Shown: positions 54,617 through 62,112 of the stretch, piece by piece
Numbering within the stretch: position 1 is the stretch's first letter
Layout: each line of letters opens with the position of its first letter
From: Cohnella rhizosphaerae
GTDB taxonomy: Bacteria > Bacillota > Bacilli > Paenibacillales > Paenibacillaceae
Direction: 5' to 3'
Assembly: GCF_029525575.1 (NCBI RefSeq)
Contig: NZ_JAPDIA010000008.1
Span: 1,364,001-1,428,000, forward strand
Length of the DNA: 64,000 bases
The notes under the pieces: generated by a model
Databases searched by the model: none
What the model saw: the letters and a program-made list of their open reading frames with translations, nothing else
Told to the model about the DNA's origin: nothing
Made by a program: the position numbers and the translations under genes

Positions 54617-55139
54617 TCATGAAAATGCTAAATTTGCGAGCCAGGATCGCCCGGCCGCGGTCCAGTTCAGGCGAAGCTTGTCATCCTGGGCGCCTTCGGA
54701 CAAAATGGATGCGTTCAGCGCCGTCCAGTCCGAAGCCTTGAGATCGGCCGAAGCGAGCAATACCCTGCGCTCCCCTTCGGTCGAATAAATACGGATCAAC
54801 AACCGCCTGACATTGTTCACGCGTTCGAACGAAGCCCTGGACAATTCGTAAATATCCCCCCGCAATCGATTCCTTGCCGCCTGCGCCGGGCGAGACCTTG
54901 AGATCCACGTTCAAGATGCCGGGCTCCCATCTGACGCGGCTGAGCGCATTGGCCAGCGGCAACGGGTCGATGAGGTCGACGATGCCTTCGTCCACGAGCC
55001 GCTCGCTGCGAATCGGAGCGAACAGCCCTTCTTGGCCCGATCGGGAACGATCCGTTCGCGCAGGCTGGATCAGGCTAAGCAGCACGATGACGCAAACGCC
55101 CGCGGCAATCAGCGCGAACCCGCTCCACCAATGACGCAT
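54617..55139 (-). CDS. Uncharacterised membrane-anchored protein (frame broken by one extra base)
   Basis: About 173 residues. N-terminal anchor WWSGFALIAAGVCVIVLLSL, then a extracytoplasmic domain with LVDEGIVDLIDPLPLANALS and VRWEPGILNVDLKVSPG, and after correction of the C6 run at 54856-54861, AGDIYELSRASFERVNNVRR and LLASADLKASDWTALNASIL. ATG 55139 follows GGGAGGGATAACG. No family recognised. It sits between mtrB and hepS. Confidence 0.6.
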
Positions 55140-55190
55140 CGTTATCCCTCCCGTGACCTTCCCGGCCTTCGCTCCTTCCATTGTATAAAT

Positions 55191-55215
55191 AAAAAAGGGC
55201 AGGCTATGCCTGCTC
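55191..55215 (-). terminator. Terminator after mtrB
   Basis: 8-bp stem GGGCAGGC/GCCTGCTC (55197-55204 with 55208-55215; one G-U type pair), 3-nt loop, six U in the minus transcript. Confidence 0.8.
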
Positions 55216-55229
55216 TTCGAGACATGCTT

Positions 55230-55454
55230 TTAGTTGTCCGTCTCGACGATGCCGTACTTGGTCAAGACCGTCGCTTTGCCGCGGATCTTGATGGCGGAAG
55301 TATGATCCGTAAATTGAGCGATCAGAACTTCGCCTTTGTCCAGCTTCTCCGTGTGATGGAATCGCGTGTCCTGTCCGCGCGTCAATCCGATCACGTTCAC
55401 GCCGCTCTCTTTGGCCTTGACGACGATATAATCCGCTTGGTTCGGTAGCTCCAT
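55230..55454 (-). CDS. mtrB: trp RNA-binding attenuation protein TRAP
   Basis: 74-residue subunit of the 11-mer that binds tryptophan and GAG/UAG-repeat RNA. DYIVVKAKESGVNVIGLTRG, DTRFHHTEKLDKGEVLIAQF and TDHTSAIKIRGKATVLTKYG match B. subtilis TRAP closely, including the KKR-type RNA-contact lysines in KLDKGE and KIRGK. GGGAGG precedes ATG 55454. mtrA (folE), which precedes mtrB in B. subtilis, is absent here; the Agr-like locus and a tRNA take its place. The target leader is at 45.05 kb. Confidence 0.96.
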   Translation of the reverse strand: MELPNQADYIVVKAKESGVNVIGLTRGQDTRFHHTEKLDKGEVLIAQFTDHTSAIKIRGKATVLTKYGIVETDN

Positions 55455-55517
55455 ATCGGCCTGCCTCCCTTGTGATCGCTAGCTGAAAGATTCAAAATCA
55501 GAATGCGCTTCTACTAA

Positions 55518-55551
55518 TAAAAACGGCTCCCCGGGTATAGCCGCGGGAAGC
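55518..55551 (-). terminator. Probable terminator after tRNA-Pro
   Basis: In the minus transcript CTTCCCG pairs with CGGGGAG around a 9-nt loop, followed shortly by five U. Confidence 0.6.
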
Positions 55552-55573
55552 AGTCCTTGTTCACTTATGTAAT

Positions 55574-55649
55574 GGTCGGAACGGCGGGATTCGAACCCAC
55601 GACCTCACCCACCCCAAGGGTGCGCGCTACCAGACTGTGCTACGTCCCG
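55574..55649 (-). tRNA. tRNA-Pro (anticodon GGG)
   Basis: 76 nt cloverleaf. Acceptor CGGGACG pairs with CGTTCCG (one G-U). Anticodon stem CACCC/GGGTG encloses the loop TTGGGGT, anticodon GGG. T-arm GTGGGTTCGAATCCCGC. The CCA end is encoded (55574-55576). Confidence 0.95.
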
Positions 55650-55670
55650 GAATAATAGCGAACGTATGTG

Positions 55671-55700
55671 ATTATAGCATGCGATATGCTGCGCTTGCAA
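55671..55700 (-). promoter_or_regulatory. Promoter of tRNA-Pro
   Basis: Minus strand -35 TTGCAA (55695-55700), 18-bp spacer, perfect -10 TATAAT (55671-55676). Confidence 0.7.
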
Positions 55701-55751
55701 GCTTAACGCCATCGTTCGACCAATAAATTTGAAAGCAACCGTTCCGAAGCA

Positions 55752-55777
55752 GCCGGCGGCGTTCGGATGCCGCCGGC
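55752..55777. terminator. Strong hairpin after the LytTR gene
   Basis: 9-bp perfect GC stem GCCGGCGGC/GCCGCCGGC with an 8-nt loop, 9 bp past the LytTR stop. No U tract on either strand, so it may be a factor-dependent stop or an RNA-stabilising end. Confidence 0.5.
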
Positions 55778-55785
55778 CATTGCTC

Positions 55786-56166
55786 TTAAGCTTTGAAAGG
55801 CTTGAGATTCAATCGGTAAGCAGGCGCCTCGGAACCTTCCCGCAGGAAGGAAACCAGGTCCTTGTGATGGGCCCGGGATACCGGCGCGCTGATGCCGCCT
55901 TCAAAAAACACGCGACCGAGATCTCCGTCGTACCGCTGGATTTTGTCCGTTTGCACCAAATAGCCGCGCTCGACTTTTCGGAAGCCTTCGCCGGATAAAT
56001 AGCGGTCGAATTCTTCAAGAGAGCTCAGATGGCTGAAAACGCCGTACGCCGTTTGAAACTTGATAACCCCGTTCTCGATGAACTGGAACAGCACATCTTC
56101 GAGCGGAATCTCGATCACTTCAACCTCTTTGCCGCGACGAATGGAAACCGGAATCAATTTACTCAT
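55786..56166 (-). CDS. Single-domain LytTR DNA-binding regulator of the Agr-like locus
   Basis: 126 residues, almost wholly a LytTR domain: VEVIEIPLEDVLFQFIENGV, HLSSLEEFDRYLSGEGFRKV and the typical ERGYLVQTDKIQRYDGDLGR. There is no receiver domain, so it cannot be controlled by phosphorylation as AgrA is. ATG 56166 overlaps the agrD stop (ATGA). Likely binds a promoter with direct repeats, perhaps its own operon. How it is switched is unknown; LytTR regulatory systems such as HdrRM use a membrane partner. Confidence 0.82.
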   Translation of the reverse strand: MSKLIPVSIRRGKEVEVIEIPLEDVLFQFIENGVIKFQTAYGVFSHLSSLEEFDRYLSGEGFRKVERGYLVQTDKIQRYDGDLGRVFFEGGISAPVSRAHHKDLVSFLREGSEAPAYRLNLKPFKA

Positions 56167-56285
56167 CTGCGGAGCTCCTTCGGCATTGTAGGTTTGTTCA
56201 GGAAGACGTAGCAGCCCGTAAATGCGAACAAGGAAGCGACGGCAACAAGCAGGGACCCTACCACGCTGTATGCGCGTTTTTTCAT
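56163..56285 (-). CDS. agrD: AgrD-like cyclic lactone autoinducer peptide precursor
   Basis: 40 residues, too short for a usual gene caller. Basic, amphipathic N-terminus (MKKRAYSVVGSLLVAVASLF), a single Cys25, and a tail CYVFLNKPTMPKELRR. The spacing from Cys to PKEL equals that of S. aureus AgrD (CDFIM..., PKEL at +10 to +13), so the mature signal is probably a thiolactone of Cys25-Leu29 with an N-terminal tail. The ribosome site AGGAGGTGAGGAAAA precedes ATG 56285. ATG overlaps the agrB stop and TGA overlaps the LytTR start, so all are coupled. Confidence 0.85.
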   Translation of the reverse strand: MKKRAYSVVGSLLVAVASLFAFTGCYVFLNKPTMPKELRR

Positions 56286-56807
56286 TTTTCCTCACCTCCT
56301 TCCTTAAAGGGGAGCAGCAGCGTCTGAACCGCAAACGTCAAGGCGAGCAGGTCGGAACGAATCCACAAGTTCGAAGCGACGATCGCAAGCCCGATCGCCT
56401 TGAGGATCGGATAGTGCCTCGGCTTGATCCAAGCGTACTTGTCGAAGTTGGAAGGCGCAAAAATCGCGACCATCGCGAAAGCGAAAATCGTGAGCCCGAG
56501 CGACCAGGCGTCGGAAAAATGGATATGAGGAATCCATGTCAGAACGATCGTAGAGCCGACGATGCAACCGACGTTCGAGTGAAGGTGATAGCCCCCCCGT
56601 CGCGAGCCGCAGCACGGCAAAAGATACGATCACCGCCAGCGTCGCCGCCGGCTCGCCCGTCACCAGACCGAGCACGAGCGTCGCCGTCGCGATAAACACC
56701 GTATTGACGATAATTTTCAGCGCGTACTCGATGACGTCCGCCGAAGGCGCCTGAACGCCGGCTTCGGTCATCCTGAAGTTGAGTCCTTCCGAATATTTAC
56801 GCAGCAT
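56282..56807 (-). CDS. agrB: AgrB-like peptide-processing membrane protease (frame broken by one extra base)
   Basis: About 174 residues. Cysteine endopeptidase that cleaves and cyclises AgrD. Several membrane helices: YALKIIVNTVFIATATLVLG, ATLAVIVSFAVLRLATGG, and after correction GCIVGSTIVLTWIP, LGLTIFAFAMVAIFAP. A C7 run at 56592-56598 should be six, which restores ATGGYHLHSNVGC with the catalytic His and Cys (HxxxxxxC type). ATG 56807 lies 8 nt from AAGGA; ATG 56813 is the alternative. Overlaps the sensor gene upstream and agrD downstream. Confidence 0.88.
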
Positions 56808-57465
56808 CCTCATTATCCTTCCTTAACGCGATATAAAGAAACGGCGGCAAGGTCAATATGAATACGAGACTCGCATAAACGACGTAATCTTCGAACTCGT
56901 TGCGGAATACGTACGCCAGCACCATAAAAGCGACGATCGCCGAAATGATGACCGCGATCAAAGTCGCGTTGGTGCCTTTGAATTCCAAATCGTGTCTGCG
57001 AGAGGTCGGCACGAAGTCGAACCCCCAATTGAAACGCTTGATGATCCGCGCGACGACGAACATGAGAATGAACGTGAGCAGCTGCGCGGAAACGCTGATG
57101 GCCTCGTCGTCCTTGATCGTCTCGACGGATATGGAGTTGTATTGGCCCAACGCGAGAATCGTGATGCCCTGGACGACGATAAGGAGCGACAGGCCCGCGA
57201 AATTCATGATGATCGAATAAAAAATCGGGACCCTGAACAATATCCACAAAATCATGATGTATAGAAAAAACTGTATATATGTCGAAAGGTTCACCGTCTC
57301 GGGATTCAATCGCGTGAAGTAGGAAACCTGGCTCATCATGAACGCAACGATCGATACGGTGATGAAAGCCTTCCTGTTGAGACGAAATCGAAAAAGGGAA
57401 AACATGACCAGAAATACGCCAAAGCATTCGATGGCGGCTCCGATTACGAATGGTGCATAATGCAT
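56797..57465 (-). CDS. Kinase-less AgrC-like membrane sensor
   Basis: 222 residues with about six or seven membrane segments: FVIGAAIECFGVFLVMFSLF, FITVSIVAFMMSQVSYF, TYIQFFLYIMILWILFRVPI, FYSIIMNFAGLSLLIVVQGI, SVSAQLLTFILMFVVARIIK, TLIAVIISAIVAFMVLAYVF, DYVVYASLVFILTLPPFLYI. That resembles the peptide-sensing half of AgrC, but it ends in a short charged tail (LRKDNEDAA) with no histidine kinase domain. The stop TAA overlaps the agrB start, so it is not cut by a frame error. ATG 57465 follows AAAAGGGG. Sensor role is inferred from context. Confidence 0.68.
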   Translation of the reverse strand: MHYAPFVIGAAIECFGVFLVMFSLFRFRLNRKAFITVSIVAFMMSQVSYFTRLNPETVNLSTYIQFFLYIMILWILFRVPIFYSIIMNFAGLSLLIVVQGITILALGQYNSISVETIKDDEAISVSAQLLTFILMFVVARIIKRFNWGFDFVPTSRRHDLEFKGTNATLIAVIISAIVAFMVLAYVFRNEFEDYVVYASLVFILTLPPFLYIALRKDNEDAA

Positions 57466-57568
57466 TGGCTTTGAGCCCCTTTTATCTAAAATACTATAAA
57501 ACGATAAAATCATCCACTGCTGGAAGATATTATTTTACAAAATCCACCTCAATACCTATTCTGATAAA

Positions 57569-57597
57569 ATACTAACATTCGTGTCGATGCGTGTAAA
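57569..57597 (-). promoter_or_regulatory. Promoter of the Agr-like operon
   Basis: Minus strand -35 TTTACA (57592-57597), 17-bp spacer, -10 TAGTAT (57569-57574). The approximately 100-nt leader repeats the word AGTATTTTA seen at the -10, a possible LytTR contact, but no clear consensus pair was found. Confidence 0.6.
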
Positions 57598-57646
57598 TCG
57601 CTTTATCGCAAAATATGAATCGCTCGCGCGAGGAACGCGCGCGCAT

Positions 57647-57689
57647 AGAAAAAGCCATCTTCGCCCTGGATTCAGGCTAAGATGGCTTT
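57647..57689 (-). terminator. Terminator after hbs
   Basis: 11-bp stem AAAGCCATCTT/AAGATGGCTTT (57651-57661 with 57679-57689); the minus transcript then has five U. Confidence 0.82.
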
Positions 57690-57748
57690 CCCGTGCGCAG
57701 CGTAACCGGCACGCGGTATGTATCGCTAGCGCCGACGCTTAGGTCTTA

Positions 57749-58021
57749 TTATTTAATTCCGTCCTTGAGCGCCTTCCCCGGCTTGAACGCGGGGATCTTG
57801 CCTGCCGGAATCTCGATCTCGTCGCCTGTCTGCGGGTTCCGGCCTTTGCGGGCGGAGCGTTCGCGGACTTCGAAGTTGCCGAAGCCGACGAGCTGTACCT
57901 TGTCGCCGGATTGGAGCGCTTCGGAGATGACGTCGAAAACGGCGTCCACCGCGGAGGTCGCGTCCTTCTTGGAAAGGTCGGCAAGCTCGGAAACTTTCGC
58001 GATCAGTTCGGTCTTGTTCAA
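57749..58021 (-). CDS. hbs: HU-type DNA-binding protein
   Basis: 90 residues, nucleoid protein. NKTELIAKVSELADLSKKDA, VQLVGFGNFEVRERSARKGR and NPQTGDEIEIPAGKIPAFKP (the DNA-bending arm) are typical. The TTG at 58021 is the start: GGGAGGTG lies 6 nt upstream and the family begins MNKTELI. spoIVA-hbs adjacency of B. subtilis is interrupted here by an ABC transporter. Confidence 0.96.
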   Translation of the reverse strand: MNKTELIAKVSELADLSKKDATSAVDAVFDVISEALQSGDKVQLVGFGNFEVRERSARKGRNPQTGDEIEIPAGKIPAFKPGKALKDGIK

Positions 58022-58134
58022 TGCATTCACCTCCCATACGGACAACTGGCGTAGTATCTGTTTATCCGTTTCAACGAAAATTATACACATGAAAACGGCG
58101 GCGCCGCAAGCGGCAAGCGGCGCGAGCCTCACAT

Positions 58135-59121
58135 TTACGCCCTGCGGCGGCTTAAATGCACGAACGTGACGGTCAGCGCAAGCACCAGCACGGCCCCTTT
58201 TATGATGTCGGTCGTGTAATACTGGACGTGCAGCATCGTCAAGCCGTTGATCAGAATGCCCGTCAAAACGGCCCCGACGAAAGTCCCGATAATGTTCGGG
58301 CGCCCGGCGCCGAATACGGAGTAGCCCACGAATACTGCCGCGACTGCGTCCATCAGCATCGGCGCGCCTGCGTCGATCTGCCCGGAGCCGACGCGCGCGG
58401 TATACAGGATTCCGCCGATGGCGGCGAAGACGCCCGAAGCGACGTACGCCCAGGCGCGGACGCGGCGCACGCGGACGCCGGACAAGCGCGCGGCTTCCTC
58501 GTTGCCGCCGGTCATTGTCGTCCGGCGGCCGAAACGCGTGTACTTCATGAACACGTGCGCGCCGATCACCGCCAGAACCATCAGGATGACCGGGAACGGT
58601 ACGCCGAGCAGCTTGCCTTGGCCGATCCACAGAAAATCGGGATTCATGACGCCGGGCGCTTTGGTGCCGTCCTGGAACTGCATATTGTTGTAGATCGAAT
58701 ACCCCTTCGTATAAGTCTTGTGGATGCCGCTCACGATGTACATGACCGCCAGGGTGGCGAGCAGGTCGGGAATCCGGACCTTGACGATCAGGAAGGCGTT
58801 GAGCAGGCCCACGACGGCGCCGATGAGCAGCGGCACGATCAGCACGACCGCCAGCGGCAGCTCGTACCAGATCATCATCGTCGCCGTCGCGACCGTCGTC
58901 AGGGACACCGTCGAGCCGACGGACAAGTCGAAGCCGTCGACCGTAAGCGAGATCGTCACGCCGATCGCCACGAAGGTGAGAATCGAGATCGAACGCAAAA
59001 TGTCCACGAGATTCGAATACGTGAAGAAGTACTCGTTGCGAAGCGAAAAAAACAAGATGACGAGCCCGATAAAAATAAGCGCGCCGTATTTGTAAGAAAA
59101 CTGCAGCAACCGATTGTTCAC
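58135..59121 (-). CDS. Sugar ABC transporter permease (RbsC-like)
   Basis: 328 residues, many membrane helices: YGALIFIGLVILFFSLRNEY, ILTFVAIGVTISLTVDGFDL, SVGSTVSLTTVATATMMIWY, PLLIGAVVGLLNAFLIVKVR, FPVILMVLAVIGAHVFMKYT, and the EAA-like GGNEEAARLSGVRVRRVRAW. BPD_transp_2 family, ribose/galactose type. GTG 59121 overlaps the ATPase stop (GTGA) with AAGGAGG upstream. Confidence 0.9.
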   Translation of the reverse strand: MNNRLLQFSYKYGALIFIGLVILFFSLRNEYFFTYSNLVDILRSISILTFVAIGVTISLTVDGFDLSVGSTVSLTTVATATMMIWYELPLAVVLIVPLLIGAVVGLLNAFLIVKVRIPDLLATLAVMYIVSGIHKTYTKGYSIYNNMQFQDGTKAPGVMNPDFLWIGQGKLLGVPFPVILMVLAVIGAHVFMKYTRFGRRTTMTGGNEEAARLSGVRVRRVRAWAYVASGVFAAIGGILYTARVGSGQIDAGAPMLMDAVAAVFVGYSVFGAGRPNIIGTFVGAVLTGILINGLTMLHVQYYTTDIIKGAVLVLALTVTFVHLSRRRA

Positions 59122-60635
59122 GCCATATCCTCCTTGCCTGCGCTCGCGTAATAAAGAAGCTCTTCCATGGTGACGCCGCCGCGGTCGAACTGCTTGACGA
59201 TGGCGCCGTCGCACATGACGAGGATGCGGTCCGCGAGCCCCAGCGCCTCTGCGAATTCGCAGGTCAAGTAAAGAACGCCCTTGCCCGCCGCCGCCAGCTC
59301 GCCGATGATGCGGAAAATGTCGCGTTTCGCCCCGATGTCCACGCCTTTGGTCGGCTCGTCGAACATAAACACTTCGGCGTCGGTCGACATCCATTTGCCG
59401 ATCGCGACTTTTTGCTGGTTACCGCCGCTTAAATAGCCGACGAGTTGGCCCGTCGAAGCCGTGCGGATGCCTAGCCTTCCGATCGTGCCTTCCGCGTGCC
59501 GGCGTTCAGACAGTCTTGAGAGAAAGCCGAGCGCGCCGCTGAGCTGCTTCAGAATCGGCAGGCTCAAGTTATGAAGGACCGAGGAACCGACGAGGATGCC
59601 CTCTTTGCGGCGTTCCTCCGGCACGAGCGCGATGCCCGAGCGGAGCGCGTCCGCAGGCGATGCGATGTTCGCCGTTCCGCCCCCGACCTTGACCGCGCCA
59701 CGATCGGCGGGATCCGCTCCGAACAGCAGCCGCGACAGCTCCGTCTTGCCCGCGCCGACGAGGCCGACGACGGCGACGATCTCGCCGCGGCGAACGTTCA
59801 GGCTCACGCCTCGCACGCGGTGTCCCGCGGCGATGTCCTCGACCTCGAGCAGCGTCTCGCCGATCGGCACGGCCGCCTTCGGATATTCCTCTTCGAAGCT
59901 GCGGCCGAGCATCGCGCGGACGATGTCGCCCGGTTCCACCGCCCCGGCCGGTTCGGACAGCACGACCTTGCCGTCGCGCATGACCGTGATCCGGTCGCTG
60001 ACCTGTTTGACTTCGGGCAGCCTGTGGGAAATGAATACGATGCCGATGCCCTGTTTTTTCAGCTCGTCCATAATGCCGAACAGGCGGTCCGCCTCCTCCA
60101 GACTAAGCGGGGCCGTGGGCTCGTCGAGAATGACGAACTTCGCCTCCTGCACGAGAAGCCTGGCGATCAGCACGATCTGCTTTTCCGCCAGCGTAAGCTC
60201 GTCTGCCCTCCGCGTAACCGGGATGCGCGATCCGATCCGGGCGAGCACCGCCTCCGCTTCCCGGCCGATCGCGGACCAGTTCATCCACATCGAACCCTTG
60301 CCGGCGGCGATCCGGTCGAGCATCATGTTCTCGGCTACGGTGAGATGCGGCACGAGCGAAGTATCGACTTCCTGGTAGACGCAGTGAATGCCCTCCGCCT
60401 TGGCGTCCGCCGGGGAGGCGATCGACAGCTCGCGAGCTCCGATCCGGATCGTGCCCCCGTCCGCCGCGTAAGCGCCCGACAGGATTTTCATCAGCGTGCT
60501 TTTGCCGGCGCCGTTCGCGCCGAGCAGCGCGTGCACTTCTCCCGGCCGCAGCGTAAAATCGACGCCGCCGAGCGCGCTGACGCCGGCGAACGACTTCGAA
60601 ATATCGTTCATCGCTAATTGTAAGGCGACGCTCAT
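59118..60635 (-). CDS. Sugar ABC transporter, double ATPase subunit (RbsA-like)
   Basis: 505 residues with two nucleotide-binding domains. First: GANGAGKSTLMKILSGAYAA, DELTLAEKQIVLIARLL (degenerate signature), FVILDEPTAPLSLEEADRL. Second: GLVGAGKTELSRLLFGADPA, VGYLSGGNQQKVAIGKWM, FMFDEPTKGVDIGAKRDIF. Fits the simple-sugar CUT2 class. ATG 60635 has GGGGGGAG 5 nt upstream. Confidence 0.92.
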   Translation of the reverse strand: MSVALQLAMNDISKSFAGVSALGGVDFTLRPGEVHALLGANGAGKSTLMKILSGAYAADGGTIRIGARELSIASPADAKAEGIHCVYQEVDTSLVPHLTVAENMMLDRIAAGKGSMWMNWSAIGREAEAVLARIGSRIPVTRRADELTLAEKQIVLIARLLVQEAKFVILDEPTAPLSLEEADRLFGIMDELKKQGIGIVFISHRLPEVKQVSDRITVMRDGKVVLSEPAGAVEPGDIVRAMLGRSFEEEYPKAAVPIGETLLEVEDIAAGHRVRGVSLNVRRGEIVAVVGLVGAGKTELSRLLFGADPADRGAVKVGGGTANIASPADALRSGIALVPEERRKEGILVGSSVLHNLSLPILKQLSGALGFLSRLSERRHAEGTIGRLGIRTASTGQLVGYLSGGNQQKVAIGKWMSTDAEVFMFDEPTKGVDIGAKRDIFRIIGELAAAGKGVLYLTCEFAEALGLADRILVMCDGAIVKQFDRGGVTMEELLYYASAGKEDMA

Positions 60636-60676
60636 AGCCGCTCCCCCCCTCGCGCATTTCCTTCCGATCGCAATAC

Positions 60677-60708
60677 AGGACGGCGCGGTCAGAATCCCGC
60701 GCCGTCCT
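60677..60708. other. Stable intercistronic hairpin between the binding protein and the ATPase
   Basis: 12-bp perfect stem AGGACGGCGCGG/CCGCGCCGTCCT with an 8-nt loop and no U tract. Such stems often protect the upstream binding-protein mRNA and reduce expression of the transport genes behind it. Confidence 0.6.
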
Positions 60709-60723
60709 CGTCCATGACTTATT

Positions 60724-61868
60724 TTACTTGGCGCCGACGGATTGCTCAAGCGCCTTGAGGTATTCCGTATTGCCGGTGTCGCTCTCGCCCCATCCGTCCA
60801 CGTATTGGGACAGATCGGCGGTCGTTACTTTTTTTGTCCGTTGGCAGCGCGTCGCGGCTTACGTATACGGAGTCAAGCTGAACCGTCGGCGGCGTGTCGT
60901 CGCCATGGAGCTTCTGGTACAGGTAACGGACTTGGACTTGACCGATCGAAGACGGATCGACGGCCGCCGAAGCGACCCAAGGGCTCGTCGGATCCTGGAT
61001 GAGCGCGAGATCCTCGTCGCTCAGGTCGATGCCGTAAATCTTGATCTCGTCGCGTCCGGCTTGCTTGACGGCGTTCGCGGCGCCTTTGGCGAATTCATCC
61101 CAGGCCGCCCAGATGGCGGTGATGCTGCCCTTTTCCGGATATTGCTTGAGAATCGCTTCGGTCTTCGTCTGCGCGTCCAGCTGCGCGCCGTCCGCGGTGC
61201 CGTAGGACGTGAGTTCCTTAATGTCCGGGTTGGCGTCCAGGAATGCCTTGTAGGCGATCTGGCGGGACTCCATCGGCGGGAAGCCGGCGACCCAGATTTT
61301 CACGATGCTGCCCTTGCCGCCCGAATCCTTCGCGAGCGCCGCAAGCGTCTGCTCGGCCATCTTCTGGTCGTTCTGCGCGATGCTCGTGACGCCGGCGTTG
61401 GTGAGGCCGGAGTCGAACGCCACGACCGGAATGCCCGCCGCGATCGCCTTGTCGACGCCGCCGGTCAACGCGCTTGCGTCGCCGTGATCGATCAGAATGC
61501 CGTCGTACTTCTGGGTGACGGCGGCATCGAGGTTCGTCGCCATGACGTCGAGCTTGTTGTCGGAAGGAATGACCGTCAATTTGCCGCCGAATTTTTCGAC
61601 TTGCTTTTTTGACGCCGTCGACGTATTGGGCGGAAAAGGTGCCCGTGTTAAGGCGCATGATAAGCGCGATCTTCTTGCCCTTCAGCGCGTCGGCTTCTCC
61701 GCCCGCCTCGGAAGCGGAAGGCGATGCCGATACGGATGCGGACGGCGATGCCGACGCCGAGCCGCCGGACGCCGCGTTGTTGTTGTTTTTGTTGCCGCAA
61801 GCGGCCAGGAGCAGCACAAGCGCCAACGTCAGCGCGAGCCAGGTCCCAAAACGAAATTGCTTTTTCAC
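60724..61868 (-). CDS. Sugar ABC transporter, substrate-binding lipoprotein (two +1 frame breaks)
   Basis: About 380 residues. Lipoprotein signal FGTWLALTLALVLLLAACGN, with the lipobox LAAC, then a Ser/Ala-rich linker. Periplasmic-binding fold type I: KKIALIMRLNTGTFSAQYVD, YDGILIDHGDASALTGGVDK, AAGIPVVAFDSGLTNAGVTS, and ITAIWAAWDEFAKGAANAV. Breaks: T6 at 61605-61610 and T7 at 60829-60835; correction gives GVKKQVEKFGGKLTV and TDKKVTTADLSQYVDGWGES, ending ...SVGAK. GTG 61868 follows GGGAGG. Probably binds ribose, galactose or another simple sugar. Confidence 0.88.
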
Positions 61869-61909
61869 TAGAATGGCCTCCCTAATCTATTAGATCCTTC
61901 TGATAAATT

Positions 61910-61938
61910 AATATAAGGACTATTTCCAAGTATGTCAA
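61910..61938 (-). promoter_or_regulatory. SigmaA promoter of the sugar ABC operon
   Basis: Minus strand -35 TTGACA (61933-61938), 17-bp spacer, -10 TATATT (61910-61915). A small inverted repeat CTAAT-CT-ATTAG lies between it and the GTG start and could be an operator. A second, weaker candidate (TTGTTA at 62014-62019, 17 bp, TAAAAT at 61991-61996) lies further upstream. Confidence 0.75.
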
Positions 61939-62068
61939 TTGGTATTTAAGATTATTAATGACACTTATGCGAAAACATACACAAGAATCTATTTTAGGCG
62001 AACGATGTCGATTTAACAAGAATAAAATAAGAATCTGTCAAAACCCGAACGGGTTGGATCCTCGCCAT

Positions 62069-62110
62069 GCAAAAAGCCCGCGCGCCTTAACCGGCGCGCG
62101 GGCTTTTTGC
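62069..62110. terminator. Strong terminator after spoIVA
   Basis: 18-bp perfect stem GCAAAAAGCCCGCGCGCC/GGCGCGCGGGCTTTTTGC (62069-62086 with 62093-62110), 6-nt loop. The U5 and A5 parts of the stem let it act in both directions. Confidence 0.87.
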
Positions 62111-62112
62111 AT

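Noticed and set aside
61860..62000. CcpA (cre) site before the sugar ABC operon
   Set aside because: TTTTCGCATAAG-type words were seen but no match to the full cre consensus.
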